From: a virus | Reading direction: 5' to 3' (one strand) | DNA length: 32,860 nt | Virus record (IMG/VR): IMGVR_UViG_3300023240_000066 | Coordinates: 1 to 32,860 of that record | Shown: positions 23,424 to 30,138 of the stretch, piece after piece | How the letters are laid out: each line of letters opens with the position of its first letter | How positions within the stretch are numbered: position 1 is the stretch's first letter | Program-made: the position numbers and the translations under genes | Notes under the pieces: model-generated | The model's input: the letters and a program-made list of their open reading frames with translations, nothing else | Database searches by the model: none | What the model was told of the DNA's origin: nothing

Positions 23424-23891
23424 ATGTCTAAAAAAAGTAATTACATCAGCACAAATCGGTCTAAACATTACCTTAAATGTCATTTAATCTTTGTTTGTAA
23501 ATATCGTAAACCAATGTTGGTTGGTCAGTTAAATTATGACATTAAGCAAATCTTCTTATCTATTGCCAGTGAGTCAGATTTTGATATTGAAGTGATGGAA
23601 ACAGACCAAAATCACGTACATTTTCTAATTCGTTACATTCCACGTTGGTCTATTGCTCAAATTGTCCGTAGGTTAAAACAAGAATCTACTCGTCAAATAT
23701 GGTTATTACATCCAACTACTTTACGTAAACAATATTGGTATCAGAAACTACTTTGGTCGGATGGGTATTTCGTTTGTTCAATAGGTGAAGCATCACCTGA
23801 TACTATTCGTGAGTATATCCTTAATCAGGGTTATTCGCTTACATCCCACCCACGTAAAAACGATGTGTGGGTTTTACGCTCCGTTTTATAA
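23424..23891 (+). CDS. tnpA: TnpA, Y1 HUH transposase of the IS200/IS605 family
   Basis: The 155-residue protein has the HUH motif HVH (H64, H66) and the catalytic tyrosine Y131 with Q135 in EYILNQ, as in IS608 TnpA. These dimers cut and rejoin single-stranded DNA next to a short target chosen by base pairing, without duplicating it. Its stop codon TAA (23889-23891) lies outside the element, within ATAAA, the complement of the TTTAT target. It may also mobilise the short related elements here. It is divergent from tnpB, with a 115-bp AT-rich region between. Confidence 0.95.
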   Translation: MSKKSNYISTNRSKHYLKCHLIFVCKYRKPMLVGQLNYDIKQIFLSIASESDFDIEVMETDQNHVHFLIRYIPRWSIAQIVRRLKQESTRQIWLLHPTTLRKQYWYQKLLWSDGYFVCSIGEASPDTIREYILNQGYSLTSHPRKNDVWVLRSVL

Positions 23892-24067
23892 AGAAGCAAA
23901 ACAACTAGTTAAGTTAAATTACATAACAATCATACAATAGTTCCCGTACATAATGGTAGAAAACATGTAGTTATTATTATAATATAATTTCGGTACATAG
24001 TAAATATGATTAAGGTAACAAAAATAAATGTCGTCTTTTCTAATATTCACTTATTCTGAGAATAACA

Positions 24068-24586
24068 ATGAAAACAAATTCAATGGTTATACTTTTTTTG
24101 ACACTAATGATAAACCAAGTTGATGCAGGATATCCAGATGGAACAGTTGTTTTTTCATATAAAAACGGGCTGGTAGGACGAATAGCTAAAAGAATTACTG
24201 GTGGAGATCAGTATACTCATGTTGGAGTAGTGATAAATAATAAAGTTTATGAATCTGATTGGCCTAGGACAAAAGCTACTCCAGTCAATCAGTATGGCAA
24301 ACGAAGAACAACAAATGATTATTACGTTCCATTAACACCATATTCAGGTCAAGAAGTACAAAACATGAGAGCATATGCTGATTCTCAAATAGGAACACCT
24401 TATAGGCTACGTAATTATTTTCATCCTAATACAAAGAAAACCAATGGTACTTGGTGTAGTCCTTTTGTAGGGAGGATTTTGAATCGTTCAGGTAGATTTA
24501 ATCTCAGTGAACAAAATTATCATGAACCTCAAAACATAAAAAACAACTTACACGGTTATGGTTTTTCTAGGCGTGTTGTGAAATGA
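24068..24586 (+). CDS. Secreted YiiX-type papain-like hydrolase
   Basis: The first 20 residues (MKTNSMVILFLTLMINQVDA) form a signal peptide with a hydrophobic core and an A-x-A-like end. The mature part has DGTVVFSYKNG, then TGGDQYTHVGVVINNKVYES with the histidine of the permuted NlpC/P60 (YiiX/LRAT-like) fold, and GTWCSPFVGRIL with the likely nucleophile cysteine. Such enzymes cut peptides or lipid-linked amides in the envelope. In a phage it could help lysis or alter the infected cell surface. It overlaps the following tagged acetyltransferase by ATGA. Confidence 0.75.
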   Translation: MKTNSMVILFLTLMINQVDAGYPDGTVVFSYKNGLVGRIAKRITGGDQYTHVGVVINNKVYESDWPRTKATPVNQYGKRRTTNDYYVPLTPYSGQEVQNMRAYADSQIGTPYRLRNYFHPNTKKTNGTWCSPFVGRILNRSGRFNLSEQNYHEPQNIKNNLHGYGFSRRVVK

Positions 24587-25032
24587 ATTTTAAAGATTAT
24601 ATACAATTTGATGAAAACTCACCAGAATATTTATCTTCGGTCAATATGATCAAATCTTTGAATCAATTACCAAAAGAACAAAGCTGGAAAGGTTATCCAA
24701 CTTGGGATTTTGGGAATGGTGTGATGATTTCTTTATCTAACGAAGACAGAAATATTGACACAGATAATATCAGCCATATTCAAAGAGGTCATCCAGAAAA
24801 CATATGGTACATCGAGAATATACATTCCAGTAATCCTTCTATGGGATATGGTACTGAAGCACTTGAAAAACTCTTAAGTCTTGCCGATCAAAATAATATC
24901 ATTTTGAGATTATTGCCAAAAGCCACTTCTAAAGGCGATTCTTTACTAGACAATAATGAATTGAAAAGTTGGTATTCAAATTTTGGATTCCGTACTATTT
25001 CTTCTTTATATTATGAACGAAAGCCTAATTAG
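24583..25032 (+). CDS. GNAT-like acetyltransferase with head-targeting-like tag
   Basis: The 149-residue protein starts MNFKDYIQFDEN, a member of the shared tag set, though the L/I-x-E site is not exact (FDE). Residues 72-100 match the GNAT core: strand NIWYIENIHSSNP, acetyl-CoA loop MGYGTEAL (87-94) and helix EKLLSLAD. The last third (NELKSWYSNFGFRTI) has the usual WYxxFGF end. The substrate is unknown. It is co-translated with the secreted hydrolase through an ATGA overlap. Confidence 0.7.
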   Translation: MNFKDYIQFDENSPEYLSSVNMIKSLNQLPKEQSWKGYPTWDFGNGVMISLSNEDRNIDTDNISHIQRGHPENIWYIENIHSSNPSMGYGTEALEKLLSLADQNNIILRLLPKATSKGDSLLDNNELKSWYSNFGFRTISSLYYERKPN

Positions 25033-25199
25033 TAGTTGATAGTTATCTTAATTCTTCTGTTTTCTTTTAAAGCTAAATCCGCTTTTTCTTTTGTTTCTAA
25101 TGAAAAAGCTAAGAGGATTTGGTCAAGTGGGTCAGTGATTCCACTAATATCAAATGCATGTTGCCACTTTTCGACTAAATCAAAGATATCTTTATTCAT
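25029..25199 (-). CDS. 56-residue small unknown protein
   Basis: A short gene in the minus-strand operon, starting three bases after the stop of the 107-residue gene and ending in an overlap with the convergent acetyltransferase. It encodes an amphipathic, helical protein (KDIFDLVEKWQHAFDI, QILLAFSLETKEKADLALK). Its spacing in the operon is the main evidence that it is real. No function assigned. Confidence 0.5.
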   Translation of the reverse strand: MNKDIFDLVEKWQHAFDISGITDPLDQILLAFSLETKEKADLALKENRRIKITINY

Positions 25200-25202
25200 A
25201 TT

Positions 25203-25526
25203 TCAATAATAACAATAGCTTTTACTGTAAAAAGGATAATCTGCTGTAAATTCTACAACAATATCTAGATCGGTGAATTCCCTTAAAACAGATATTATCT
25301 CATGTGTAGTTTTAGGATATCCATAAATTTTAGCTAAAATAGTGTTTTTATTATTTGAATGAAAATCAAAATGTAATATCTTGTTAAAACTTTTCGATCT
25401 TCTTAAAAAACCTTTATTCAAGTAAATAGAGTCCCGATATACAGTCAAATCTAATTGATTTAGATAAGACTGTAATATTATATAATCTTTTTTACTTAAT
25501 ATTTTTTCTAGCTCTAAATTATTCAT
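25203..25526 (-). CDS. Small unknown protein, paralogue of the broken gene upstream
   Basis: The 107-residue protein has a helix (DYIILQSYLNQLDL), then beta segments (SIYLNKGFLRRSK, KILHFDFHSNNKN), an IYGYP motif and a final helix-strand pair (VLREFTDLDIVVEF). The same order is seen in the gene at 25534-25809, including GF and YGYP landmarks, so the two probably arose by tandem duplication. No function is known. Confidence 0.6.
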   Translation of the reverse strand: MNNLELEKILSKKDYIILQSYLNQLDLTVYRDSIYLNKGFLRRSKSFNKILHFDFHSNNKNTILAKIYGYPKTTHEIISVLREFTDLDIVVEFTADYPFYSKSYCYY

Positions 25527-25533
25527 TGGTTAT

Positions 25534-25809
25534 CTACTTTGATCTAGGGAAGTTTCTTATGTAACTAACTTTGACATCAACTGATGGAAGCAGAGAAATC
25601 AAAATATTTGCTATCACTTTCACAGTAACAGGGTATCCGTATCCATAAACAGATATTGTTTTATTATAAAAGTTGTATTCTATTTTAGCGATATATTTGT
25701 TATTTTTCTAAAATCCTTTCAAATATACACAACCATCATCATGATCATATTTAAAACCTAGTTCATTAATATTAAATATGAATATTAACAAATCTTTATC
25801 ATTTAACAT
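25534..25809 (-). pseudogene. Paralogue of the 25203 gene with an in-frame amber codon
   Basis: The frame starts at ATG 25809 in a TAATG overlap with the preceding gene, runs 33 codons to KGF, meets TAG at 25708-25710, then continues for 57 codons (KNNKYIAKIEYNFYNKTI, VYGYGYPVTVK, VDVKVSYIRNFPRSK) to a second stop. The second part aligns with the neighbouring paralogue, so the TAG is inside what was one gene. TAG also ends other genes here, so it is not reassigned. A point mutation, suppression, or readthrough are the options. Confidence 0.65.
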
Positions 25810-26309
25810 TACTTGTTATTTCCGAAATAATCATTTTGCATTGAAGCCATATCACTGAATGATTCAGATTTTATATCTCGATTAAGTTTATCCATTTCCT
25901 TACGAATCATATGACCTCGACTTGTAGCATTGTCATGTGCTTTATCCCATGCTTTCAAATGCTGTTTAATTTGAGTCACTTTATGTTTTGTACTAATAGA
26001 GCTTTTTTTACACTTATCAACTTCAGGATCTAATTTAACTTTAGCTTCACAAGCTTTATCTGATCCTCCTTGACTTTTATGATAATCAAATGATTTAGCA
26101 GATGCTTTGTCATACTCCCAATCACAATAAGAAAGAAGGGCTTCAGCTTCAGATAATTTCTGAGAAAAGTAATCGTACCATTGACCCAATGAATCCATAA
26201 AATCATTGAGCGTAGTTTCGTTAAACTTCATTCTCTCTGAATCTAAAACTATTTTTTCTTGTCCTAAGACAACGGTTCTTTTATTTTCTGGTGGTTGTTC
26301 CATTTTCAT
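25809..26309 (-). CDS. Helical protein, possibly a UvsY-like recombination mediator
   Basis: I start at ATG 26309 (MKMEQPPENK, 166 residues); a GTG just upstream is less likely. The protein is almost all charged helix: WYDYFSQKLSEAEALLS, then KVTQIKQHLKAWDKAHDNAT and SRGHMIRKEMDKLNRD. Size, helix content and the Tyr/Lys-rich middle recall UvsY of T4-type phages, which loads UvsX on SSB-coated DNA, but no diagnostic motif proves it. It directly follows the helicase gene. Another option is a helicase-associated factor. Confidence 0.5.
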   Translation of the reverse strand: MKMEQPPENKRTVVLGQEKIVLDSERMKFNETTLNDFMDSLGQWYDYFSQKLSEAEALLSYCDWEYDKASAKSFDYHKSQGGSDKACEAKVKLDPEVDKCKKSSISTKHKVTQIKQHLKAWDKAHDNATSRGHMIRKEMDKLNRDIKSESFSDMASMQNDYFGNNK

Positions 26310-26328
26310 CACTTCATATAAGAGTTAA

Positions 26329-27840
26329 TTAATCACCTGCAAATCCATTTTGTGCCTTTTCTATTTCTCCATCCATTTTTCGTTCTTCCTTATTAGACTC
26401 GTACTCTTGCATAATTTTATCATATTTATTTCTAGATATTTGATTTATACACAATGTCTCTCTATTAAATTCTACGTAAAGAACGTATCTGCTTTGTCCG
26501 TTTCTGTGTTTGATTACAAATATACGTCCTACATCAGCTTCAATTTCATCTTGAGTTCTATTTAAAGACCAACATCCATGAAGAGGTTTAATCTGGGCAT
26601 AGGAGTCTCCGATATTATCATCATCAATAACTCCTATACCACCAAACATATTACCATTTTTAATAACTTCTTTAGCTGTCTTATTAGGTTGCAATGCCGT
26701 ATACACAAGTATGTCTAAATCGACCGACAATGCCCCCAGATCTCTTACGATCTTATAACGTGACTCATGGACAGGCATATCAGGATAGTCCTTCATTTCG
26801 CCAATATAGTCCAAAACAAGAAGGTCTGGTTTAAACCCGTTTATTTCTAGTTGTTGCAAGTACGCCCTTAGATCGGGAAGTGATAATTGTCCTGGTGGGA
26901 ATCTTTTAATAATTAATAACCGACCGTCTTCTTGACCTTCAATTTCTTCTGCTAATGCTTGCTTAACCGCTTCCTTATTTTCAAGAATTTTATTGATATT
27001 GATATTTGAAATCTGTGCATCAAATCGTTCTGCTACTTCTAATTGAGACATTTCTAAAGAAACATACAAAACTTTCTTTTTCAATGATATGTTTCTTACA
27101 GCAGCATTAACCAATGCTAGAGATTTCCCTGATCCTGATAAACCTACCCAAGCAAAAACCTGTCCTCTTTTACAACCACCACCGCTTAGTTTTTCATTAA
27201 TACCTTCAAAACCAGATGTGAATATTTCTCCCTTTTCTTCATCTTCTTGCATTTGAAGAAACCGTTCTTCGATTTCTTCAAAATAATTCAAACCTATATC
27301 AAAGTTTCGATCAACACTTAAAGCTTTTTGTAAAATATCTTGTATTTTAATCCAAGTAGATTCATTAGCAGAATCTTTCTTTAACTTTTGCATACATATA
27401 CTGAATGCATCTTTTATAGATTGTAGTTTAGCAAATTGAACTATCTTTTCAAGTATTGCTTCCCTGGAATCTGAAGAAGGAATATAATTTTCATAAACAT
27501 TATTCAGTTCTACTTTAAATCTCGAAACATCTTCTTCTGATTTTCCTGTTTTTTTAAGAAAGCAATATACGTTTTCTTCGACCATCACTCTTGATGGCAT
27601 CGCTTTATACTTTTCCATATATTCGAAAAGTATTTTACAAAGCTCAATATGAACATCTGAAACAAAGTGAGATGGTTCAATCAAACCTTCTGCTTGAGTA
27701 GCGAAGAACTGGTCACAAAGTAGGTTAGATATTACATATTGTTGAAAGCCTGGAGACCAATCGAATTTTTGTTCTTGGGTTTGTAAAGGATCTTGAAGAT
27801 GATTCACATCATCAATAAAGTCGTCTTCTAAATATTCCAT
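26329..27840 (-). CDS. DnaB/gp41-type replicative helicase
   Basis: The 503-residue protein has a helical N-terminal domain (about 1-190) and a RecA-like ATPase. Walker A is GLSGSGKS at 233-240, preceded by TSGFEGINEKLSGGG, the usual DnaB context; KVLYVSLEMSQLEVAERFDA follows; Walker B is LLVLDYIGEM at 340-349; and HRNGQSRYVLYVEFNRET gives the C-terminal arginine-finger region. It forms a hexamer that unwinds DNA at the fork. Partners such as DnaG/gp61 primase are not seen in the window, which makes the unusual polymerase at 30131 more interesting. Confidence 0.92.
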   Translation of the reverse strand: MEYLEDDFIDDVNHLQDPLQTQEQKFDWSPGFQQYVISNLLCDQFFATQAEGLIEPSHFVSDVHIELCKILFEYMEKYKAMPSRVMVEENVYCFLKKTGKSEEDVSRFKVELNNVYENYIPSSDSREAILEKIVQFAKLQSIKDAFSICMQKLKKDSANESTWIKIQDILQKALSVDRNFDIGLNYFEEIEERFLQMQEDEEKGEIFTSGFEGINEKLSGGGCKRGQVFAWVGLSGSGKSLALVNAAVRNISLKKKVLYVSLEMSQLEVAERFDAQISNININKILENKEAVKQALAEEIEGQEDGRLLIIKRFPPGQLSLPDLRAYLQQLEINGFKPDLLVLDYIGEMKDYPDMPVHESRYKIVRDLGALSVDLDILVYTALQPNKTAKEVIKNGNMFGGIGVIDDDNIGDSYAQIKPLHGCWSLNRTQDEIEADVGRIFVIKHRNGQSRYVLYVEFNRETLCINQISRNKYDKIMQEYESNKEERKMDGEIEKAQNGFAGD

Positions 27841-27963
27841 TGCTACCTAAATCTAAAACGTGCCCAAAAGCCAAAAACATATCTAGTGATAATTATTTTA
27901 TTTTAACGACCACAAAAAACCCAACCAGCTATTAAAAACTAATTCTCGATCCATAGCAAACAT

Positions 27964-28515
27964 TCAACAAAAATCATATTCTGACATAGAAACAAGACCT
28001 GTTCGTATACCTTTCTCTTTAGTGATTTTTTTACCTAAAGTTTTTTGTCTATTCCAGGTAACGGATTTTGCGTAATTCGAAAACTCCCCATTCATATCTA
28101 AAGGAGCGTTTACTTCTGGTTTTTCTGAATCGGGAACAAATTCATGTAATAAATTGTCCAGAACTTCTTCTTGATGTTGTCCAAACTTTTTTCTCTTTGA
28201 GCCATCTTTAGTTCTCTTGAACCACATGTCAGAAAGATGCTTTAACACTTTTCTACAAAAAACATCATCAACATATTTATCACATAATTCCAAACAGTTT
28301 TTTATATAAACTTGTCGTTTATGATAAGTGGCGGCTATAATTAAAGACATTCTCATTTCTTGAGCTACATCTTCTTGATCGTCAGTATGATTATTCTTCG
28401 AATTTCTTTTTATAAGTTGCCAACCTTGATATTGACACAATTCTCCAAATTCTCTATCTAAAATATCATAATCTTCACTTGTAACCGAAAATTTATCAGC
28501 AGTTATAGCAGACAT
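27964..28515 (-). CDS. Small sigma-70-like protein, possible late sigma factor
   Basis: The start at 28515 (MSAITADKFSV, 183 residues) fits a TAATG overlap and a GGAGA site; the ATG at 28557 is less likely. A region-2-like segment (NNHTDDQEDVAQEMRMSLII) contains the acidic and hydrophobic pattern of sigma factors, followed by YIKNCLELCDKYVDD and a basic region FKRTKDGSKRKKFGQHQ. The length resembles T4 gp55, which directs host polymerase to TATAAATA promoters. The DNA-binding region 4 is not clear. I treat the sigma role as likely but unproven. Confidence 0.5.
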   Translation of the reverse strand: MSAITADKFSVTSEDYDILDREFGELCQYQGWQLIKRNSKNNHTDDQEDVAQEMRMSLIIAATYHKRQVYIKNCLELCDKYVDDVFCRKVLKHLSDMWFKRTKDGSKRKKFGQHQEEVLDNLLHEFVPDSEKPEVNAPLDMNGEFSNYAKSVTWNRQKTLGKKITKEKGIRTGLVSMSEYDFC

Positions 28516-28865
28516 TATTTTCTCCAATAATTTATTGCAACACCTTTTTCGAAACATAAGTCTATTTCATACAATGAAAAGACATGTAATTGTTTCGTAT
28601 TAGAGTGTGATATTTTTTCTATCGTGCATTCACTTAATTTCAACACTTCGTCTAATTCTGAATCAATGTAAATAAAAACCTCTGCTTCAAACTTTGTTTT
28701 TCCATAAATTAAAAATTGAGAAGAATTCGAACCATTTAAAATTTTTAATTGTGATAACGTGATATGATTTTTATTTTCTTCTAAAGACTCTGGTAGTGTA
28801 TTCACGTAACCTTCGAAAATCATATCTTGGTCATCTGATATAAAACTAACATGACATTTTATCAC
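28515..28865 (-). CDS. Small unknown protein
   Basis: A 116-residue beta-rich protein (KCHVSFISDDQDMIFEGYV, EAEVFIYIDSELDEVLKL) starting with GTG inside the end of the polymerase gene. No family is recognised. It is embedded between the polymerase and sigma-like genes with overlapping ends, so it is expressed with them and may be a small replication or transcription accessory protein. Confidence 0.6.
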   Translation of the reverse strand: MIKCHVSFISDDQDMIFEGYVNTLPESLEENKNHITLSQLKILNGSNSSQFLIYGKTKFEAEVFIYIDSELDEVLKLSECTIEKISHSNTKQLHVFSLYEIDLCFEKGVAINYWRK

Positions 28866-30138
28866 GCTTGGTTAACTTCATCGTTTGTAAGTTGCCCAAA
28901 CATTCTCCAATTCTACAATCTACAAGCAATTGTAAACCATTAAACATAGTATTTCTTTCTAGGATTTCTTTAACCTCAAAAGCAATAGAAGACCAAAATC
29001 TTCTTTCACATAAAATTAAATAACTATCGTGAATATTCATGTTTAGTTTCGAATTATTTGGCAGGTTTTCATGCAATTCAATTAATTTACTTAAACAAAT
29101 ATGTGCGGCAGGTGATTGTACTTTAAAATTTCTGATCTTATATTTGTCTTTGACATCAAAAGATCTTATCTTCCCAAAACAATCTTTAACTTCATCAGAA
29201 TCTAAATCAGATTCTATCCAAGAGAATAGGGCAGGAAATAATTCTCTTATTCTATTTATCAATTGAGATGATATTTCTTCATTTAATTTCGGATTTAATC
29301 CAGATAATGATTTAGGACCCATTCCATACAGAACAGGTAGGAATATCTTTTTACACAAATCTCTTTGGCTTGCATTACACCCACCCTTTGTAATCCTTTT
29401 CCAAATAGCTTCGTAAATATCATCTTTACCTGATATTAGTTCTTTAAGGTTCTGATCCCCAGAGATCCAAGCAGCAGTACAAACTTCCATCCCTTTGTAG
29501 TCGAACTGCAAAAAATAACCTTGAGGCATACCCGCATGAATTCCTTTTTTATACTCTTGACTCATATTATGTGGTAAATAACAATCTTTTAACGTTTTTG
29601 TGGTTTTTAATCTACCATTAACTTGGTTCAATATTTCATAATGAGAATAAACCATTTTTTGTTGATTTCTATCAGTTACTGGTTGTATTTCCATATCGAC
29701 CAATACTCTACTAATCAACTTCCAATAAAACAACTTATACTCTTGTTGTACATTTTCGAATCCACATTTTTTTAAACAAACAAATGCTTCTTTGAATGAA
29801 ATAGGTTTTTTTATATTATTACCAACCATTTCAGAAACAATATTTAAATCAATCACTAAAATATTTGAATGAAAATTGTATTTAGAAATATGCCGAAGTA
29901 CGCAAAAAATTTCTTTAATATTCCAAGCCAAAACTAAAGGCTTATCTTCTTTGGGCAATGTTTTAAATAAAGAGTAAACTATTTTAGCGTTTTCCTCAAC
30001 TAATATATTCAACTTAACTTCATGTGTATCGCTTTTGATATTCAGTATCACTTCCTTGTTATCAGTAAAATCACAGTTAGATTCTAGGTAAACATATAGA
30101 TTACCTTTGAACATTTGCTTGATATGGTGATTATCCAT
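28846..30138 (-). CDS. Compact family A DNA polymerase
   Basis: I start at ATG 30138 (MDNHHIKQMF, 430 residues) because the longer reading begins with TTG. The C-terminal half carries the family A motifs: GRLKTTKTLKDCYLP, motif A FDYKGMEV (D213, E218), motif B R259-x3-K263 to Y271-G272, and motif C IHDSY (H370, D371). The position of Phe762 in E. coli Pol I is Leu267, and the Glu after the motif C Asp is Ser372. The N-terminal 150 residues keep an exonuclease-like layout (LVLAWNIKEIFCVLRHI) but no clear metal ligands. At this size it lacks much of the thumb/exonuclease region of normal Pol I. Confidence 0.8.
   Translation of the reverse strand: MDNHHIKQMFKGNLYVYLESNCDFTDNKEVILNIKSDTHEVKLNILVEENAKIVYSLFKTLPKEDKPLVLAWNIKEIFCVLRHISKYNFHSNILVIDLNIVSEMVGNNIKKPISFKEAFVCLKKCGFENVQQEYKLFYWKLISRVLVDMEIQPVTDRNQQKMVYSHYEILNQVNGRLKTTKTLKDCYLPHNMSQEYKKGIHAGMPQGYFLQFDYKGMEVCTAAWISGDQNLKELISGKDDIYEAIWKRITKGGCNASQRDLCKKIFLPVLYGMGPKSLSGLNPKLNEEISSQLINRIRELFPALFSWIESDLDSDEVKDCFGKIRSFDVKDKYKIRNFKVQSPAAHICLSKLIELHENLPNNSKLNMNIHDSYLILCERRFWSSIAFEVKEILERNTMFNGLQLLVDCRIGECLGNLQTMKLTKRDKMSC

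Larger units (their letters stand above)
22107..23887 (-). mobile_element. Complete IS605-type insertion sequence (1781 bp)
   Basis: Read on the minus strand the element follows TTTAT (23888-23892), begins AAAACGGAGCGTAAAACCC, carries divergent tnpA and tnpB, and ends TAGTTCAC at 22107. This is the IS605 arrangement, with each gene pointing outward. Hairpins lie near both ends (CCCAC...GTGGG near 23850; CCCATCGG...CCGTGGG near 22115). There is no target duplication. Both ends resemble those of the short elements at 17588 and 19860, but the hairpin sequences differ, so they are relatives and not deletion products of this exact copy. Both genes look intact. The insertion is intergenic. Confidence 0.93.

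Noticed and set aside
25534-25809. Reassignment of TAG as a sense codon in this phage
   Set aside because: TAG ends other genes in the window (for example at 7495, 22112 and 25032), and only this one gene has an internal TAG. A single mutation is simpler.
27897-27962. 21-codon frame MFAMDRELVFNSWLGFLWSLK after the sigma-like gene
   Set aside because: It is very short, has no clear ribosome-binding site, and shows no recognisable feature beyond a hydrophobic stretch.
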